Under the pieces are notes generated by a model, which had not been told where the DNA came from, did not search any database, and saw only the letters and a list, made by a program, of their open reading frames with translations. A stretch of DNA of 64,000 nucleotides, taken from Streptomyces sp. NBC_01241. GTDB lineage: Bacteria; Actinomycetota; Actinomycetes; Streptomycetales; Streptomycetaceae. Positions 15,725 through 23,184 of this stretch are shown one piece after another (position 1 is the stretch's first letter; each line of letters opens with the position of its first letter). The stretch spans positions 5,738,501 to 5,802,500 of the forward strand of contig NZ_CP108494.1 in assembly GCF_041435435.1 (NCBI RefSeq). The letters are read 5' to 3'. Position numbers and translations under genes: made by a program.

Positions 15725-15757
15725 CTCCATTGTTCTACTAGCATGCGAACAATGGAG
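15725..15757. promoter_or_regulatory. Operator-like inverted repeat over the RBS of the DUF1648/GntR operon
   Basis: CTCCATTGTTC and GAACAATGGAG form a perfect 11-base inverted repeat with an 11-base spacer. The right arm contains the GGAG of the ribosome binding site for the next gene. The operon's second gene is a small YtrA-like GntR repressor, so this is its likely autoregulatory operator. Confidence 0.7.
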
Positions 15758-15763
15758 GTTTTC

Positions 15764-16747
15764 ATGATGCGTAAAAACCTGGGCAGAGCCGCCCTTGCTG
15801 CCCTGCCGTTCCTGCTCGCGCTCGTCGCCGATCTCGTGCTGTTCGCCGTCTTCCGGGATCGGCTGCCCGAACAACTGGCCAGCCACTTCCAGGCCAATGG
15901 CCGGGCGAACGGGCACATGGGTCAGGTGTGGTTCGTCGTGGCCGACGTCCTGCTGTTCGCCGTGACCGGTGTGCTGTGGGCCCTCACGGTGGTGCGGGGG
16001 AAGTTCTACGGGCGGGCCTACCGCTGGCTGATCGCCGGTGGGTATGCCTTCGCCGGATTCCTCGGCTGGGTGATGGCCGCCGTGCTGCTCGCCAATGTGG
16101 ATGCCGGTGACGTCGTGAAGGGAGAGACGCAAGGTGCGTCGCTCCCGATGTGGCAGCTCGCCGTCGCCCTGGGCGTCGCCGTGCTCGCCGCGGGGCTGGG
16201 GCTGATCCTGGCCGCGCTCGGTCCCGTACCGGAGCAGCCGGCTGCGACCGGGCAGGCCGGCGACGGGGCGCGGATCCCGCTCGCCGACGGGGAGGTCGCC
16301 GGATGGGCGCGCAGCGCCGGGGGCTGGTGGCGGCCGCTGATCGCCCTCGTGCTCGTGGCCGGCGGGGTGGTGCTGCTGTTCGGCTCGGGCTGGGTGGCCG
16401 CGTTGCCTCCGCTGATCCTCGGTGTGCTGCTGGCCGTGTTCGCCCGGCCGTACGTCGTGGTGGACCGGCGCGGCATCACCATCTCGGGGATGCTCCCCTG
16501 GCCGCGGCTCAGGGTGCCGCTCGACCGGATCGAGACCGCGACCAGCCGCGACATCAACCCCCTTTCGGAGTACGGCGGCTGGGGCTACCGGATCCGCCCG
16601 GGACGGAGCGGTCTCATGATCCGTTCCGGTGAGGGAATCGTCGCGACGCTGGCCGACGGCCGGGTGTTCGCGGTGACCGTCGACGACTCGGCGACCGGGG
16701 CCGCGCTCCTCAACACCCTGATCGACCGGCGACAGGCGGAGCGCTGA
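15764..16747 (+). CDS. DUF1648 domain membrane protein
   Basis: A 327-residue polytopic membrane protein with an N-terminal DUF1648 domain (two helices flanking RDRLPEQLASHFQANGRANGHMG). More helices follow around 95-120, 140-165 and 195-235, then a cytoplasmic C-terminal domain with PH-like strands (RPYVVVDRRGITISGMLPW, WGYRIRPGRSGLMIRSGEG). Such proteins often pair with a GntR or ArsR regulator, as here, and related SdpI proteins confer immunity to envelope toxins. That role is only a possibility for this gene. It starts at ATG 15764, five bases after GGAGG; ATG 15767 is the alternative. Confidence 0.8.
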   Translation: MMRKNLGRAALAALPFLLALVADLVLFAVFRDRLPEQLASHFQANGRANGHMGQVWFVVADVLLFAVTGVLWALTVVRGKFYGRAYRWLIAGGYAFAGFLGWVMAAVLLANVDAGDVVKGETQGASLPMWQLAVALGVAVLAAGLGLILAALGPVPEQPAATGQAGDGARIPLADGEVAGWARSAGGWWRPLIALVLVAGGVVLLFGSGWVAALPPLILGVLLAVFARPYVVVDRRGITISGMLPWPRLRVPLDRIETATSRDINPLSEYGGWGYRIRPGRSGLMIRSGEGIVATLADGRVFAVTVDDSATGAALLNTLIDRRQAER

Positions 16748-16749
16748 CC

Positions 16750-17109
16750 ATGCTCTTCCGGGTCGATCCCACCTCCACCGTGCCGCTCGGTGATCAGATC
16801 GCGGCGTCCGTGCGCCGCGCCGTCGCCGAGGGGGCGGTGGTGCAGGGCGAGCGTCTGCCCGCCGCCCGCATGCTTGCCGAGTCCCTCGGGGTCAACGTCC
16901 ATACGGTGCTGCGCGGTTACCAGCAGCTGCGCGAGGAGGGGCTGATCGAGCTGCGCCGGGGGCGCGGCGCGGTCGTCACCGGCGGTGCGTCCCCGCACCG
17001 GGCCCGGCTGCAGGAGCGGGTGCGCGAGGTGGTTGCGGACGCGCGCGAGCTGGGGCTGACGGAGGACGAACTGCTGGCCCTCGTCCGTGCCGCACTGGGC
17101 AGCTCGTAG
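16750..17109 (+). CDS. GntR-family repressor, YtrA subfamily
   Basis: A 119-residue regulator with an N-terminal GntR winged helix (PLGDQIAASVRRAVAEGAV, LPAARMLAESLGVNVHTVLRGYQQLREEG). A short C-terminal helical tail of about 45 residues follows, too small for an effector domain. That size is typical of the YtrA subfamily, which controls adjacent membrane-protein genes. Two bases separate it from the DUF1648 stop codon, so the two are cotranscribed. The inverted repeat at 15725-15757 is the probable target. Confidence 0.88.
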   Translation: MLFRVDPTSTVPLGDQIAASVRRAVAEGAVVQGERLPAARMLAESLGVNVHTVLRGYQQLREEGLIELRRGRGAVVTGGASPHRARLQERVREVVADARELGLTEDELLALVRAALGSS

Positions 17110-17184
17110 GCCGGCGCGGGTCGTCCCGGACGTGGTGCGGCGGGCACCGAGCCGCCCGTCAGAGGCTCGAAATCAGAGGTGCAA

Positions 17185-17213
17185 GGGGCCACCCCGTCCT
17201 ACGAGGTGGCCCC
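17185..17213. terminator. Terminator after the GntR gene
   Basis: GGGGCCACC and GGTGGCCCC form a perfect 9-base stem with an 11-base loop, about 75 bases downstream of the GntR stop codon. Confidence 0.65.
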
Positions 17214-17230
17214 CGGTGCCGCGCGACGAC

Positions 17231-17416
17231 ATGGCGATCCGGCCGCTGCGCGACGACCCCCTCGCGGTCCGGCTGCTGCTGGTGTCCCGGCCGGGCGCCG
17301 ACACGGCGCCGGTGTACGGGGAACTGGAGGCGGCCTACCGGGAGGCGGCCCAGCGGGCGGCCGGGTACCACCAGCGGCTGCTGCGCAACCGCAACCCGCT
17401 CGCCCGCACGCCGTGA
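17231..17416 (+). CDS. Possible small protein of unknown function
   Basis: A 61-residue frame beginning MAIRPLRDDPLAVRLLLV and ending LLRNRNPLARTP. It looks like a real amphipathic helical peptide (ELEAAYREAAQRAAGYHQ) with good GC3 bias and lies between two recognised genes on the same strand. No family was recognised and its start lacks a convincing ribosome binding site. It may be a fragment of a longer lost gene. Confidence 0.35.
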   Translation: MAIRPLRDDPLAVRLLLVSRPGADTAPVYGELEAAYREAAQRAAGYHQRLLRNRNPLARTP

Positions 17417-17581
17417 GGGGCCGGCACCCGGCTGCGCGGCGAACGAGACGGGGCCGCCGCCCACTTGCACCGGGAGCGAGGGCCGCCGCCCACCCGCACC
17501 GAGGGTGAGGGCTGCCATCCGCTTACGCCGAGAGCGAGGACGGGTACCTGCCCGGCCGCTGCTGGGGCAGAGTCGACCCCC

Positions 17582-18613
17582 ATGAGGCTTCTGATGCTGG
17601 GTGGTACGGAATTCGTCGGTCGCGCTGTCACCGAGGCGGCGCTCGCGCGCGGCTGGGAGGTCACGGTGTTCCACCGTGGCCACCACGCGCCCCCGCCGGG
17701 TGTGACGGAACTCCTCGGCGACCGCACCACCCGCGAAGGCCTTGCCACGCTGGCCGAAGCGGCAACCGTGGCCGTCGGTCACCGCACGGACGCGTCCGCC
17801 TGGGACCTGGTCGTCGACACCTGGAGCGGCGCCCCCAGGGCCGTACGGGACGCGGCCCGTCTGCTGGCCGGCCGGGCCGGGCGGTACACGTACGTCTCCA
17901 GCCGTTCCGTGTACGACTACCCGGCCCCGGCCGGCCTGCCCGAAGACGGCCCGCTGGTGGCCGGTGCCTCGCCCGACGAGGCCGGGGACGTCCCGTACCC
18001 CCTCGCCAAACGCGGCGGCGAACTGGCCGCGCTCGACGCCTTCGGCGACCGGGCGCTCCTCGCCCGCGCGGGACTGATCCTGGGCCCCTGGGAGAACGTC
18101 GGCAGGCTGCCCTGGTGGCTCTCGCGGATCGCCCGCGGCGGGACCGTACCGGCCCCGGGCACACCGGATCTGAAACTCCAGTACATCGACGCCCGCGACC
18201 TGGCGAACTGGCTCCTGGACGCGGCGCGTGACGGACTGTACGGGCCGTACAACCTGGTCAGCCGTACGGGGCACGCCACGATGGGGCAGCTGCTCGACGC
18301 CTGCGTACGCGTCACCGGTTCCGACGCCGCGCTCCGCTGGATCCCCGCCGAGGTGATCCTCGCGGCAGGTGTGGAGCCCTGGAGCGATCTGCCGGTCTGG
18401 CTGCCGCCGGGGGAGCTGTACGACACCCTGCACCAGGGTGACGTCAGCAAGGCGTACGCGGCCGGGCTGCGCTGCCGGCCGGTGGAGGAGACGGTCGCGG
18501 ACACCTGGAATTGGCTGGCGGAACTGGGTGGCGAAGCGCCGCACCGGCCCGACCGGCCCCCGGTCGGCCTGGACCCACGGGCGGAGGGCCGACTGCTCGC
18601 GGAAACGGCCTGA
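17582..18613 (+). CDS. NAD-dependent epimerase/reductase family protein (extended SDR)
   Basis: A 343-residue Rossmann enzyme. The N-terminal strand and glycine motif is MRLLMLGGTEFVGRAVT, and the substrate-region serine/tyrosine segment is YTYVSSRSVYDYP. The conserved YIDARDLANWLLDAA lies near residue 205. The catalytic YxxxK is replaced by YPLAKRGGE, so Y-x3-K is present at about 140. Relatives include isoflavone-reductase-like and sugar-nucleotide-type SDRs; the substrate cannot be assigned. ATG 17582 is used because homology starts at this residue. Confidence 0.85.
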   Translation: MRLLMLGGTEFVGRAVTEAALARGWEVTVFHRGHHAPPPGVTELLGDRTTREGLATLAEAATVAVGHRTDASAWDLVVDTWSGAPRAVRDAARLLAGRAGRYTYVSSRSVYDYPAPAGLPEDGPLVAGASPDEAGDVPYPLAKRGGELAALDAFGDRALLARAGLILGPWENVGRLPWWLSRIARGGTVPAPGTPDLKLQYIDARDLANWLLDAARDGLYGPYNLVSRTGHATMGQLLDACVRVTGSDAALRWIPAEVILAAGVEPWSDLPVWLPPGELYDTLHQGDVSKAYAAGLRCRPVEETVADTWNWLAELGGEAPHRPDRPPVGLDPRAEGRLLAETA

Positions 18614-18802
18614 CGCGCGCCCACGCGCAACATCTTCGTCGGCGGTGACTACCTGGTCCGGCAGGCCGCCGCCGAGGCCGAGGGGATCCCGAACACGGGT
18701 TCCCGCGGCGGTGAATGGATGCTCGACGGTATCGCGGTGGTTCTGCTCGCCGTCGGATCGACGGCCACGCTGATGGCCCGTAGGACGCGTCGACGCGGCT
18801 AG
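18614..18802 (+). pseudogene. C-terminal relic of a sortase-anchored surface protein
   Basis: Directly after the SDR stop codon, and in the same frame, 62 sense codons encode the end of a wall-anchored protein. They contain the LPXTG-like motif IPNTG, a short linker, a hydrophobic helix (MLDGIAVVLLAVGSTATLM) and the charged tail ARRTRRRG. That is the order of a cell-wall sorting signal. No start codon or extracellular domain precedes it, so it is a remnant of a deleted gene. Confidence 0.6.
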
Positions 18803-18811
18803 CGTTGGCCC

Positions 18812-19171
18812 ATGGCCGAACTGTTGCTGCACCTCACCGAAGGCCCCCTGTGGGAGGCGGCCCGTGGGATCGGGACGTACGAGATGTCCACCCGCGGCCG
18901 CACCCTGCACGAAGAGGGCTTCATCCACTGCTCGCTGCCGCACCAGCTCGACGGCGTTGCCGAGATGCTGTACGGCGCAGGGAGCCGGGCCGGGGCACCC
19001 GACCAGGACCTGGTGGTCCTCGTCATCGATCCCGCCCGGCTCCCGGCACCCGTACGGTACGAGCCCGTCGCGCCCGGCGGCGAGGAGTTCCCGCACATCT
19101 ACGGACCCGTCCCGGTGGACGCGGTCGTGGAGGTGCGCCCCTGGCCGAGCGAGGAAGGCGACCACGCATGA
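18812..19171 (+). CDS. DUF952 family protein
   Basis: A 119-residue single-domain protein matching DUF952, a fold related to the ADP-ribosyltransferase-like superfamily but of unknown activity. Conserved family residues are visible in EEGFIHCSLPHQL, LVVLVIDPARL, VRYEP and EFPHIYGPVPVDAVV. It is cytoplasmic with no signal sequence. Its TGA overlaps the next ATG (ATGA at 19168-19171), indicating translational coupling with the NmrA-like gene. Confidence 0.88.
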   Translation: MAELLLHLTEGPLWEAARGIGTYEMSTRGRTLHEEGFIHCSLPHQLDGVAEMLYGAGSRAGAPDQDLVVLVIDPARLPAPVRYEPVAPGGEEFPHIYGPVPVDAVVEVRPWPSEEGDHA

Positions 19172-20094
19172 ATCCCGCACCCTCCACGGGCCCCACGAAC
19201 CCGGCCGCCCCGATCGTCGCCGTCACCGGCGCCGGCGGTGCGGTCGGCGGCCGGGTGGCACAGCGCCTCGTGCGCGCCGGAGTGCCCGTGCGACTCCTGG
19301 GCCGCGACCCGGCCCGGCTGCCGGAGCTGCCCGGCGCCGTCGCCGCACCGCCCGCCCCCTACGACGACGGGGAGGCCATGCGCCGCGCCCTCGCCGGGGC
19401 GCACACCCTGTTCCTCGTCTCGGCGCACGAGAGCCCCGACCGGGTACGCCGGCACACGACGGCCGTGGACGCGGCAGTCGCCGCGGGCGTCGAGCGGATC
19501 GTGTACCTCTCCTTCCTCGGAGCGGCGCCGGATGCCACGTTCACCTTCGCCCGGGACCACTGGCACACCGAGGCGCACATCCGGGTCGCCGAGGTCCGCT
19601 ACACCTTCCTGCGCGACAGCCTGTACCTCGCCGGGATCCCCGCGATGACCGGCGCCGACGGGGTGCTGCGCGGTCCCGGCGGCGACGGCCGGGTGGCGGC
19701 GGTGGCGCACGAGGACATCGCCGACGCCGCGACCGCCGTACTGCTGGCCGACACCGAGGCCGACAGCATGCGCCACGACGGGGTTGCGTACGACCTCACG
19801 GGCCCCGAGGCATTCACCCTCGCCGAAGCGGCCGAGGAGCTCGGCAGAGCCACCGGACGGACGGTCACCTACGTACCGGAGACCCGCGAGGAGGCCTACG
19901 CCTCACGGGCGCACTACGGCGCGGAGGACTGGGAGGTGGCCGGCTGGGTGACGTCGTACGAAGCCATCGCGACCGGCGAGATGTCCATGGTCTCGGACGC
20001 CGTACCGAACCTCACCGGGCATCCGGCGATGGGCCTGGCCACGTATCTGAGGGAGCATCCGGACAGCTACCGGCATCTGCTGAAGACGGACTGA
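19168..20094 (+). CDS. NmrA-like NAD(P)-binding SDR protein
   Basis: A 308-residue atypical SDR. The nucleotide loop is AVTGAGGAVGGRVAQRL, followed by VPVRLLGRDPARL and a C-terminal domain with VAAVAHEDIADAATAVLL and TGPEAFTLAEAAEELGRATG. It lacks the usual catalytic Tyr-x3-Lys, like redox-sensing NmrA/HSCARG and NAD(P)H:quinone reductase-like QOR2 proteins. It may sense NADP(H) ratio or reduce a quinone. Translationally coupled to the preceding DUF952 gene. Confidence 0.85.
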   Translation: MNPAPSTGPTNPAAPIVAVTGAGGAVGGRVAQRLVRAGVPVRLLGRDPARLPELPGAVAAPPAPYDDGEAMRRALAGAHTLFLVSAHESPDRVRRHTTAVDAAVAAGVERIVYLSFLGAAPDATFTFARDHWHTEAHIRVAEVRYTFLRDSLYLAGIPAMTGADGVLRGPGGDGRVAAVAHEDIADAATAVLLADTEADSMRHDGVAYDLTGPEAFTLAEAAEELGRATGRTVTYVPETREEAYASRAHYGAEDWEVAGWVTSYEAIATGEMSMVSDAVPNLTGHPAMGLATYLREHPDSYRHLLKTD

Positions 20095-20141
20095 CCCGGC
20101 GAGGCGGCGGCGGAAGAGGAGAGGAAAGGGAGCCGGCAGCC

Positions 20142-20765
20142 ATGCGTACGGAAACCCCGTGGGGCCCCTGGGACCCACCCCCGCTCGACGAGGCCGCCTG
20201 CCTCTTCGCCCCGCTGCGCGCCCCCTGGTGGATCGCGGGCGGATACGCGGTCGAACTCGCCGTGGGCCACACCTTCCGGGACCACGGCGACATCGACGTA
20301 CTCCTGTTGCGCCGCGACCAGCTCACCGCCCAGCAGATACTGGCGGACTGGGAATGGTGGGCCGCCGATCCGCCCGGCACCCTGCGCCGCTGGCTTCCCG
20401 GCGAGGTCCTGCCGCCGTACGTCCACGATGTCTGGTGCCGCCCCGGCCCCGCCGAACCGTGGCGCATCCAGCTCATGTTCGACGACGCGGAGGGCGCCGA
20501 CTGGCTGTTCCGCCGCGACCCCCGCATCCGCCTCCCGCTCGACCGGCTCGGGCGGGTCTCGACGGACGGCGTCCCGTACCTCTCCCCGGAGGTGCAACTC
20601 CTGTACAAGGCCAACTCCCCGCGCCCCAAGGACGAGCAGGACTTCGCGACGGTGCTGCCGGTCCTCACCGCGGACCAGCGTGCCTGGCTGACCGAGGCGA
20701 TCACTCTCTCCCAGGGTGCCGGCCATCCATGGGCGGCGCGTCTGCGCGCCCAGCCAGCCGGCTGA
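20142..20765 (+). CDS. Nucleotidyltransferase-fold protein (aminoglycoside adenylyltransferase-like)
   Basis: A 207-residue protein with a minimal nucleotidyltransferase core. It contains WWIAGGYAVELAVG followed by HGDIDVLLLRRDQ, where the DxD pair would bind metal, and a later WRIQLMFDD strand. Conserved LSPEVQLLYKANSPRPKDEQDF closes the domain, as in Streptomyces proteins annotated as aminoglycoside adenylyltransferase-like. Antibiotic resistance is not implied by this alone. The ATG at 20142 is preceded by GGAAAGGGAG. Confidence 0.8.
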   Translation: MRTETPWGPWDPPPLDEAACLFAPLRAPWWIAGGYAVELAVGHTFRDHGDIDVLLLRRDQLTAQQILADWEWWAADPPGTLRRWLPGEVLPPYVHDVWCRPGPAEPWRIQLMFDDAEGADWLFRRDPRIRLPLDRLGRVSTDGVPYLSPEVQLLYKANSPRPKDEQDFATVLPVLTADQRAWLTEAITLSQGAGHPWAARLRAQPAG

Positions 20766-20943
20766 CCACCCGCCACAGCACCGGACTTCGCTCCGCCGGG
20801 GCTTTCCCCGGCCCGCGCCGCGCGAGGGCGGCGCACGGCCGTGGGAACGGGCTCGCCCGCAGACGACGCGGACGCGCGCCGAACGGACCGTTCGTCGTTC
20901 GTCGTTCGTCGTTCGCTGTTCTCTGCCGGGGATCTCTTCGGTG

Positions 20944-21423
20944 TCAGCCCTCGTCGTGCACTTTCTGCAACGTGGCGATGTCCAGCTTCTTCATGGTCAT
21001 CATCGCCGCGGTGGTCCGCGCGGCCTTCTCGGCGTCCTGGTCGCCGATCAGATCGATCAGCACCTCGGGGACAACCTGCCAGGAGACGCCGTATCTGTCC
21101 TTCAGCCAGCCGCAGGGCCCCTCTTCGCCCCCGTCGGTGAGACTGCTCCAGTAGTAGTCCACCTCGTCCTGGTCCGAGCAGTGGATCTGGAACGAGATGG
21201 ATTCGTTGAACGTGAACTGCGGCCCGCCGTTCAGACCGACGAACTTCTGGCCGTTGATCTCGAACTCGACCGCCATCGCCGACCCGGCAGGCCCGGGGCC
21301 CGCTTCGGTGTAGCGGCCGATCCTGCAGAGGCGGGAGTTCTTGAAGACCGAGAGGTAGTACTCCGCCGCCTCCTCGGCCTGCCCGTCGAACCACAGACAT
21401 GTGGTGAAGCCCTCGGTGGTCAT
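20944..21423 (-). CDS. VOC superfamily protein (PhnB/3-demethylubiquinone methyltransferase-like)
   Basis: A 159-residue protein with the paired beta-alpha-beta modules of the vicinal oxygen chelate fold. The first half is TTCLWFDGQAEEAAEYYLSVFKNS, then AVEFEINGQKFVGLNGG, ISFQIHCSDQDEVDYYWSSL and CGWLKDRYGVSWQVVPEVL. Despite the database name, these are not methyltransferases and many lack a bound metal. Function unknown. It starts at ATG 21423 with CAGGAGAC upstream. The 178 bases to its left contain a short TTCGTCG tandem repeat near 20890-20915 and nothing else seen. Confidence 0.85.
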   Translation of the reverse strand: MTTEGFTTCLWFDGQAEEAAEYYLSVFKNSRLCRIGRYTEAGPGPAGSAMAVEFEINGQKFVGLNGGPQFTFNESISFQIHCSDQDEVDYYWSSLTDGGEEGPCGWLKDRYGVSWQVVPEVLIDLIGDQDAEKAARTTAAMMTMKKLDIATLQKVHDEG

Positions 21424-21916
21424 CGCTGTCTCCTGTCGTGAGCGCATGTCCGTCGTGTGCGCATGTCCACCCATACCGACTGATCCCGTACCGGAAACTC
21501 ATCGATCGCATATGGGGGCATCGGTGGCGCCCGGCCGTTGGCCGCGGCTCAGCGGGCATCCCGGTCCGGACCGGGACCATCCGTCCTCCGGGTACGAAGA
21601 GGGGGATCAGCGACGTTCGGCTCCACACGGCCCCGGACTGGACGAGCGCCGGCAAGGTCATGGTGACGGCGGGGATCCCGCCGGGCGGCGCGACCCTTGC
21701 ACCGGACAAACGGCTGGTCTCTGCCGGGTGTTGACCCTATACGCTCCCCGGAACGGGGCTGCGCAGTCCCCCAGGTTGCGGAGCCGAGGCAGAGCGGCCC
21801 ATTGCAATCGGCGTGCGGGAGGTCCCCCTCATGCCGACTGACGGTTTCGGGCGGACCTGCCCCTCCCCGTCCGCGGGTTCGAATCCCGCCGGCCCGGCAG
21901 CCGACCGGCCGACCGT
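21424..21916. other. Gene-free stretch with an isolated tRNA T-arm-like hairpin
   Basis: No supported gene. At 21873-21889 there is a perfect tRNA T-arm (GCGGG, loop TTCGAAT, CCCGC) followed by CGGCCCG. A cloverleaf could not be built upstream: no matching 5' acceptor strand and no acceptable anticodon stem. It may be the 3' end of a tRNA left by an integration event or a chance match. The surroundings (21.4-23.1 kb) are full of gene relics. Confidence 0.4.
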
Positions 21917-22367
21917 ATCTCCCGTACATCTCGCACATCGCGCAGTTCCGCGCGCCTGCGCACCCTGGCCGCCGTCGCCGCGACGGCCGCCGCCCTGGCC
22001 GCCGCACCGGCCCTCGCACCCGCCGCCCACGCGGACGAGGGCAACCCCACGGTGCTCGCCCGGGGGCGCCGGCCGCACCGGCCGGCTCGGCAACGGCACC
22101 ACCACCGACAGCCTCGGCCCGGTCTCCGTCACCAGCCTCTTCCGCGGCGACGTCGACCAGATCTCGGCGGGCGGCACCTCCTCGTCCGACTCGTTCGTGC
22201 TCGCCCGGACCGCCAAGACGGTCAAGTCCTGGGGCAACAACGCCACGTCCCAGCTCGGTGACGGTACGGTGACGCCGTCGGCCACGCCGGTGAAGGTGCT
22301 CCCGCCCGGCAGCGGCATCGCCCATGTCGCGACCGCGGAGACGGGCCGGTCCAGCTTCGCGTACTGA
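21917..22367 (+). pseudogene. Relic of a secreted RCC1-repeat protein
   Basis: The first part reads as a signal peptide (LRTLAAVAATAAALAAAPA, then AHADEGNPTVLARG). Around 22065 the frame shifts, and the rest reads GRLGNGTTTDSLGPVSV, then TVKSWGNNATSQLGDGT and PVKVLPPGSGIAHVA before a stop. These are RCC1/BNR repeat signatures. Only about two of the usual several repeats remain, and no start codon is evident. The gene has lost its middle and is frameshifted. Confidence 0.7.
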
Positions 22368-22439
22368 GCCGATCCGGTCCGTTCGATCCCCGTCCGCCCG
22401 GCGCCGGCTTCCATAGGCGCCGGGCGGACGGGAGCAGAC

Positions 22440-22691
22440 GACCTCCTGTTCCGTTCCGGCGGTCGCGCCCTCCTCATGGACTTCGGGATCGCGACGTTCG
22501 AGGGCGTCGTGCAGGTGACGCGTACGCACGAGGTCATCGGCACGGCCCAGTACCTCGCACCCGAACTGCTGACCACACCCCCGACCGGCCTCACCCCGCC
22601 TCGGCGGCGTCCGACCTGTGGGCACTCGGGGGCACGCTGTACGAGAGGGTGGACGGCAGACGTCCCTTCAACGGGCAGAGCCGGCCTCCCT
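22440..22691 (+). pseudogene. Fragment of a Ser/Thr protein kinase
   Basis: The frame carries GRALLMDFGIATFEG (the DFG metal-binding loop) and then VIGTAQYLAPELL (activation-segment APE). After a frameshift near 22595, a neighbouring frame continues ASDLWALGGTLYERVDGRRPF (subdomain IX). The ATP-binding lobe, catalytic HRD loop and C-terminal parts are missing. It is a dead Hanks-type kinase remnant. Confidence 0.75.
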
Positions 22692-22777
22692 GAGCTTCCG
22701 CTGACCCACACGCACAGCGCTGCCCTCGCGCCGCCGCCGACGAAGCCTCGCCGTCGCCGCCCTGGACGTCATTGAGC

Positions 22778-23079
22778 GTGGTGCTGAGCCGCGCAGAGAT
22801 TTCACGCCGTCGAAGTCGGTGGTGTACGCGAGGCCCTTGGCGGGGTCGAGGGCGATCCAGGAGGCGTGCGTCCGGCCGGAGGCGTTGACGGGCAGCGTGG
22901 CACTCGGTGCAGTCGGTGGCGACGCCCCGGGAGCGCTGGTGCGCGTGGACCGTGTTGAACTTCTCGCTGTCGCTCTGTGTTCAGGCGGCTTCCGCTCCCG
23001 CCGGTAAGGCGGTCAGGACGAGAGTGGCGGAGACCGCGAGGGCGGTCGCGGACGTCAGCAGGCGGGGAGATGCGCGCAT
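22778..23079 (-). pseudogene. Broken gene for a secreted protein
   Basis: ATG 23079, preceded by GGAGAAGCC, opens a clean signal peptide (MRASPRLLTSATALAVSA, ending TALPAGAEAA) that meets a TGA after 32 codons. Downstream, other frames of the same strand carry coding-like text such as NASGRTHASWIALDPAKG and YTTDFDGVKSL. This suggests a secreted protein disrupted by frameshifts and deletions. The family is not recognised. Confidence 0.5.
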
Positions 23080-23184
23080 GGGGCTTCTCCTGTGGGGTGG
23101 AGGAGGGTTCCTACGGGCCTTCTGGGGTGCCTGAGCAGCCAGGACCTGCCGGTACGTCAGATGCATGTACAGATCGAAGCCCTG

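Noticed and set aside
14749..15918. Minus-strand frames with collagen-like Gly-Pro-Ala runs
   Set aside because: The Gly/Pro repeats are translations of the GGCCCGACA-type DNA repeat at 15497-15595. The frame also runs antisense through the DUF6304 gene.
20142..20765. Aminoglycoside resistance gene
   Set aside because: The nucleotidyltransferase core is visible, but the similarity is to broad chromosomal families. Nothing indicates that the protein modifies an antibiotic.
21781..21897. A complete tRNA (Cys-like GCA loop, or selenocysteine tRNA) ending with the T-arm at 21873
   Set aside because: TTGCAAT could be an anticodon loop, but its stem has at least two mismatches, and no segment pairs with the 3' acceptor CGGCCCG at the right distance. 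Kept only as an isolated T-arm.
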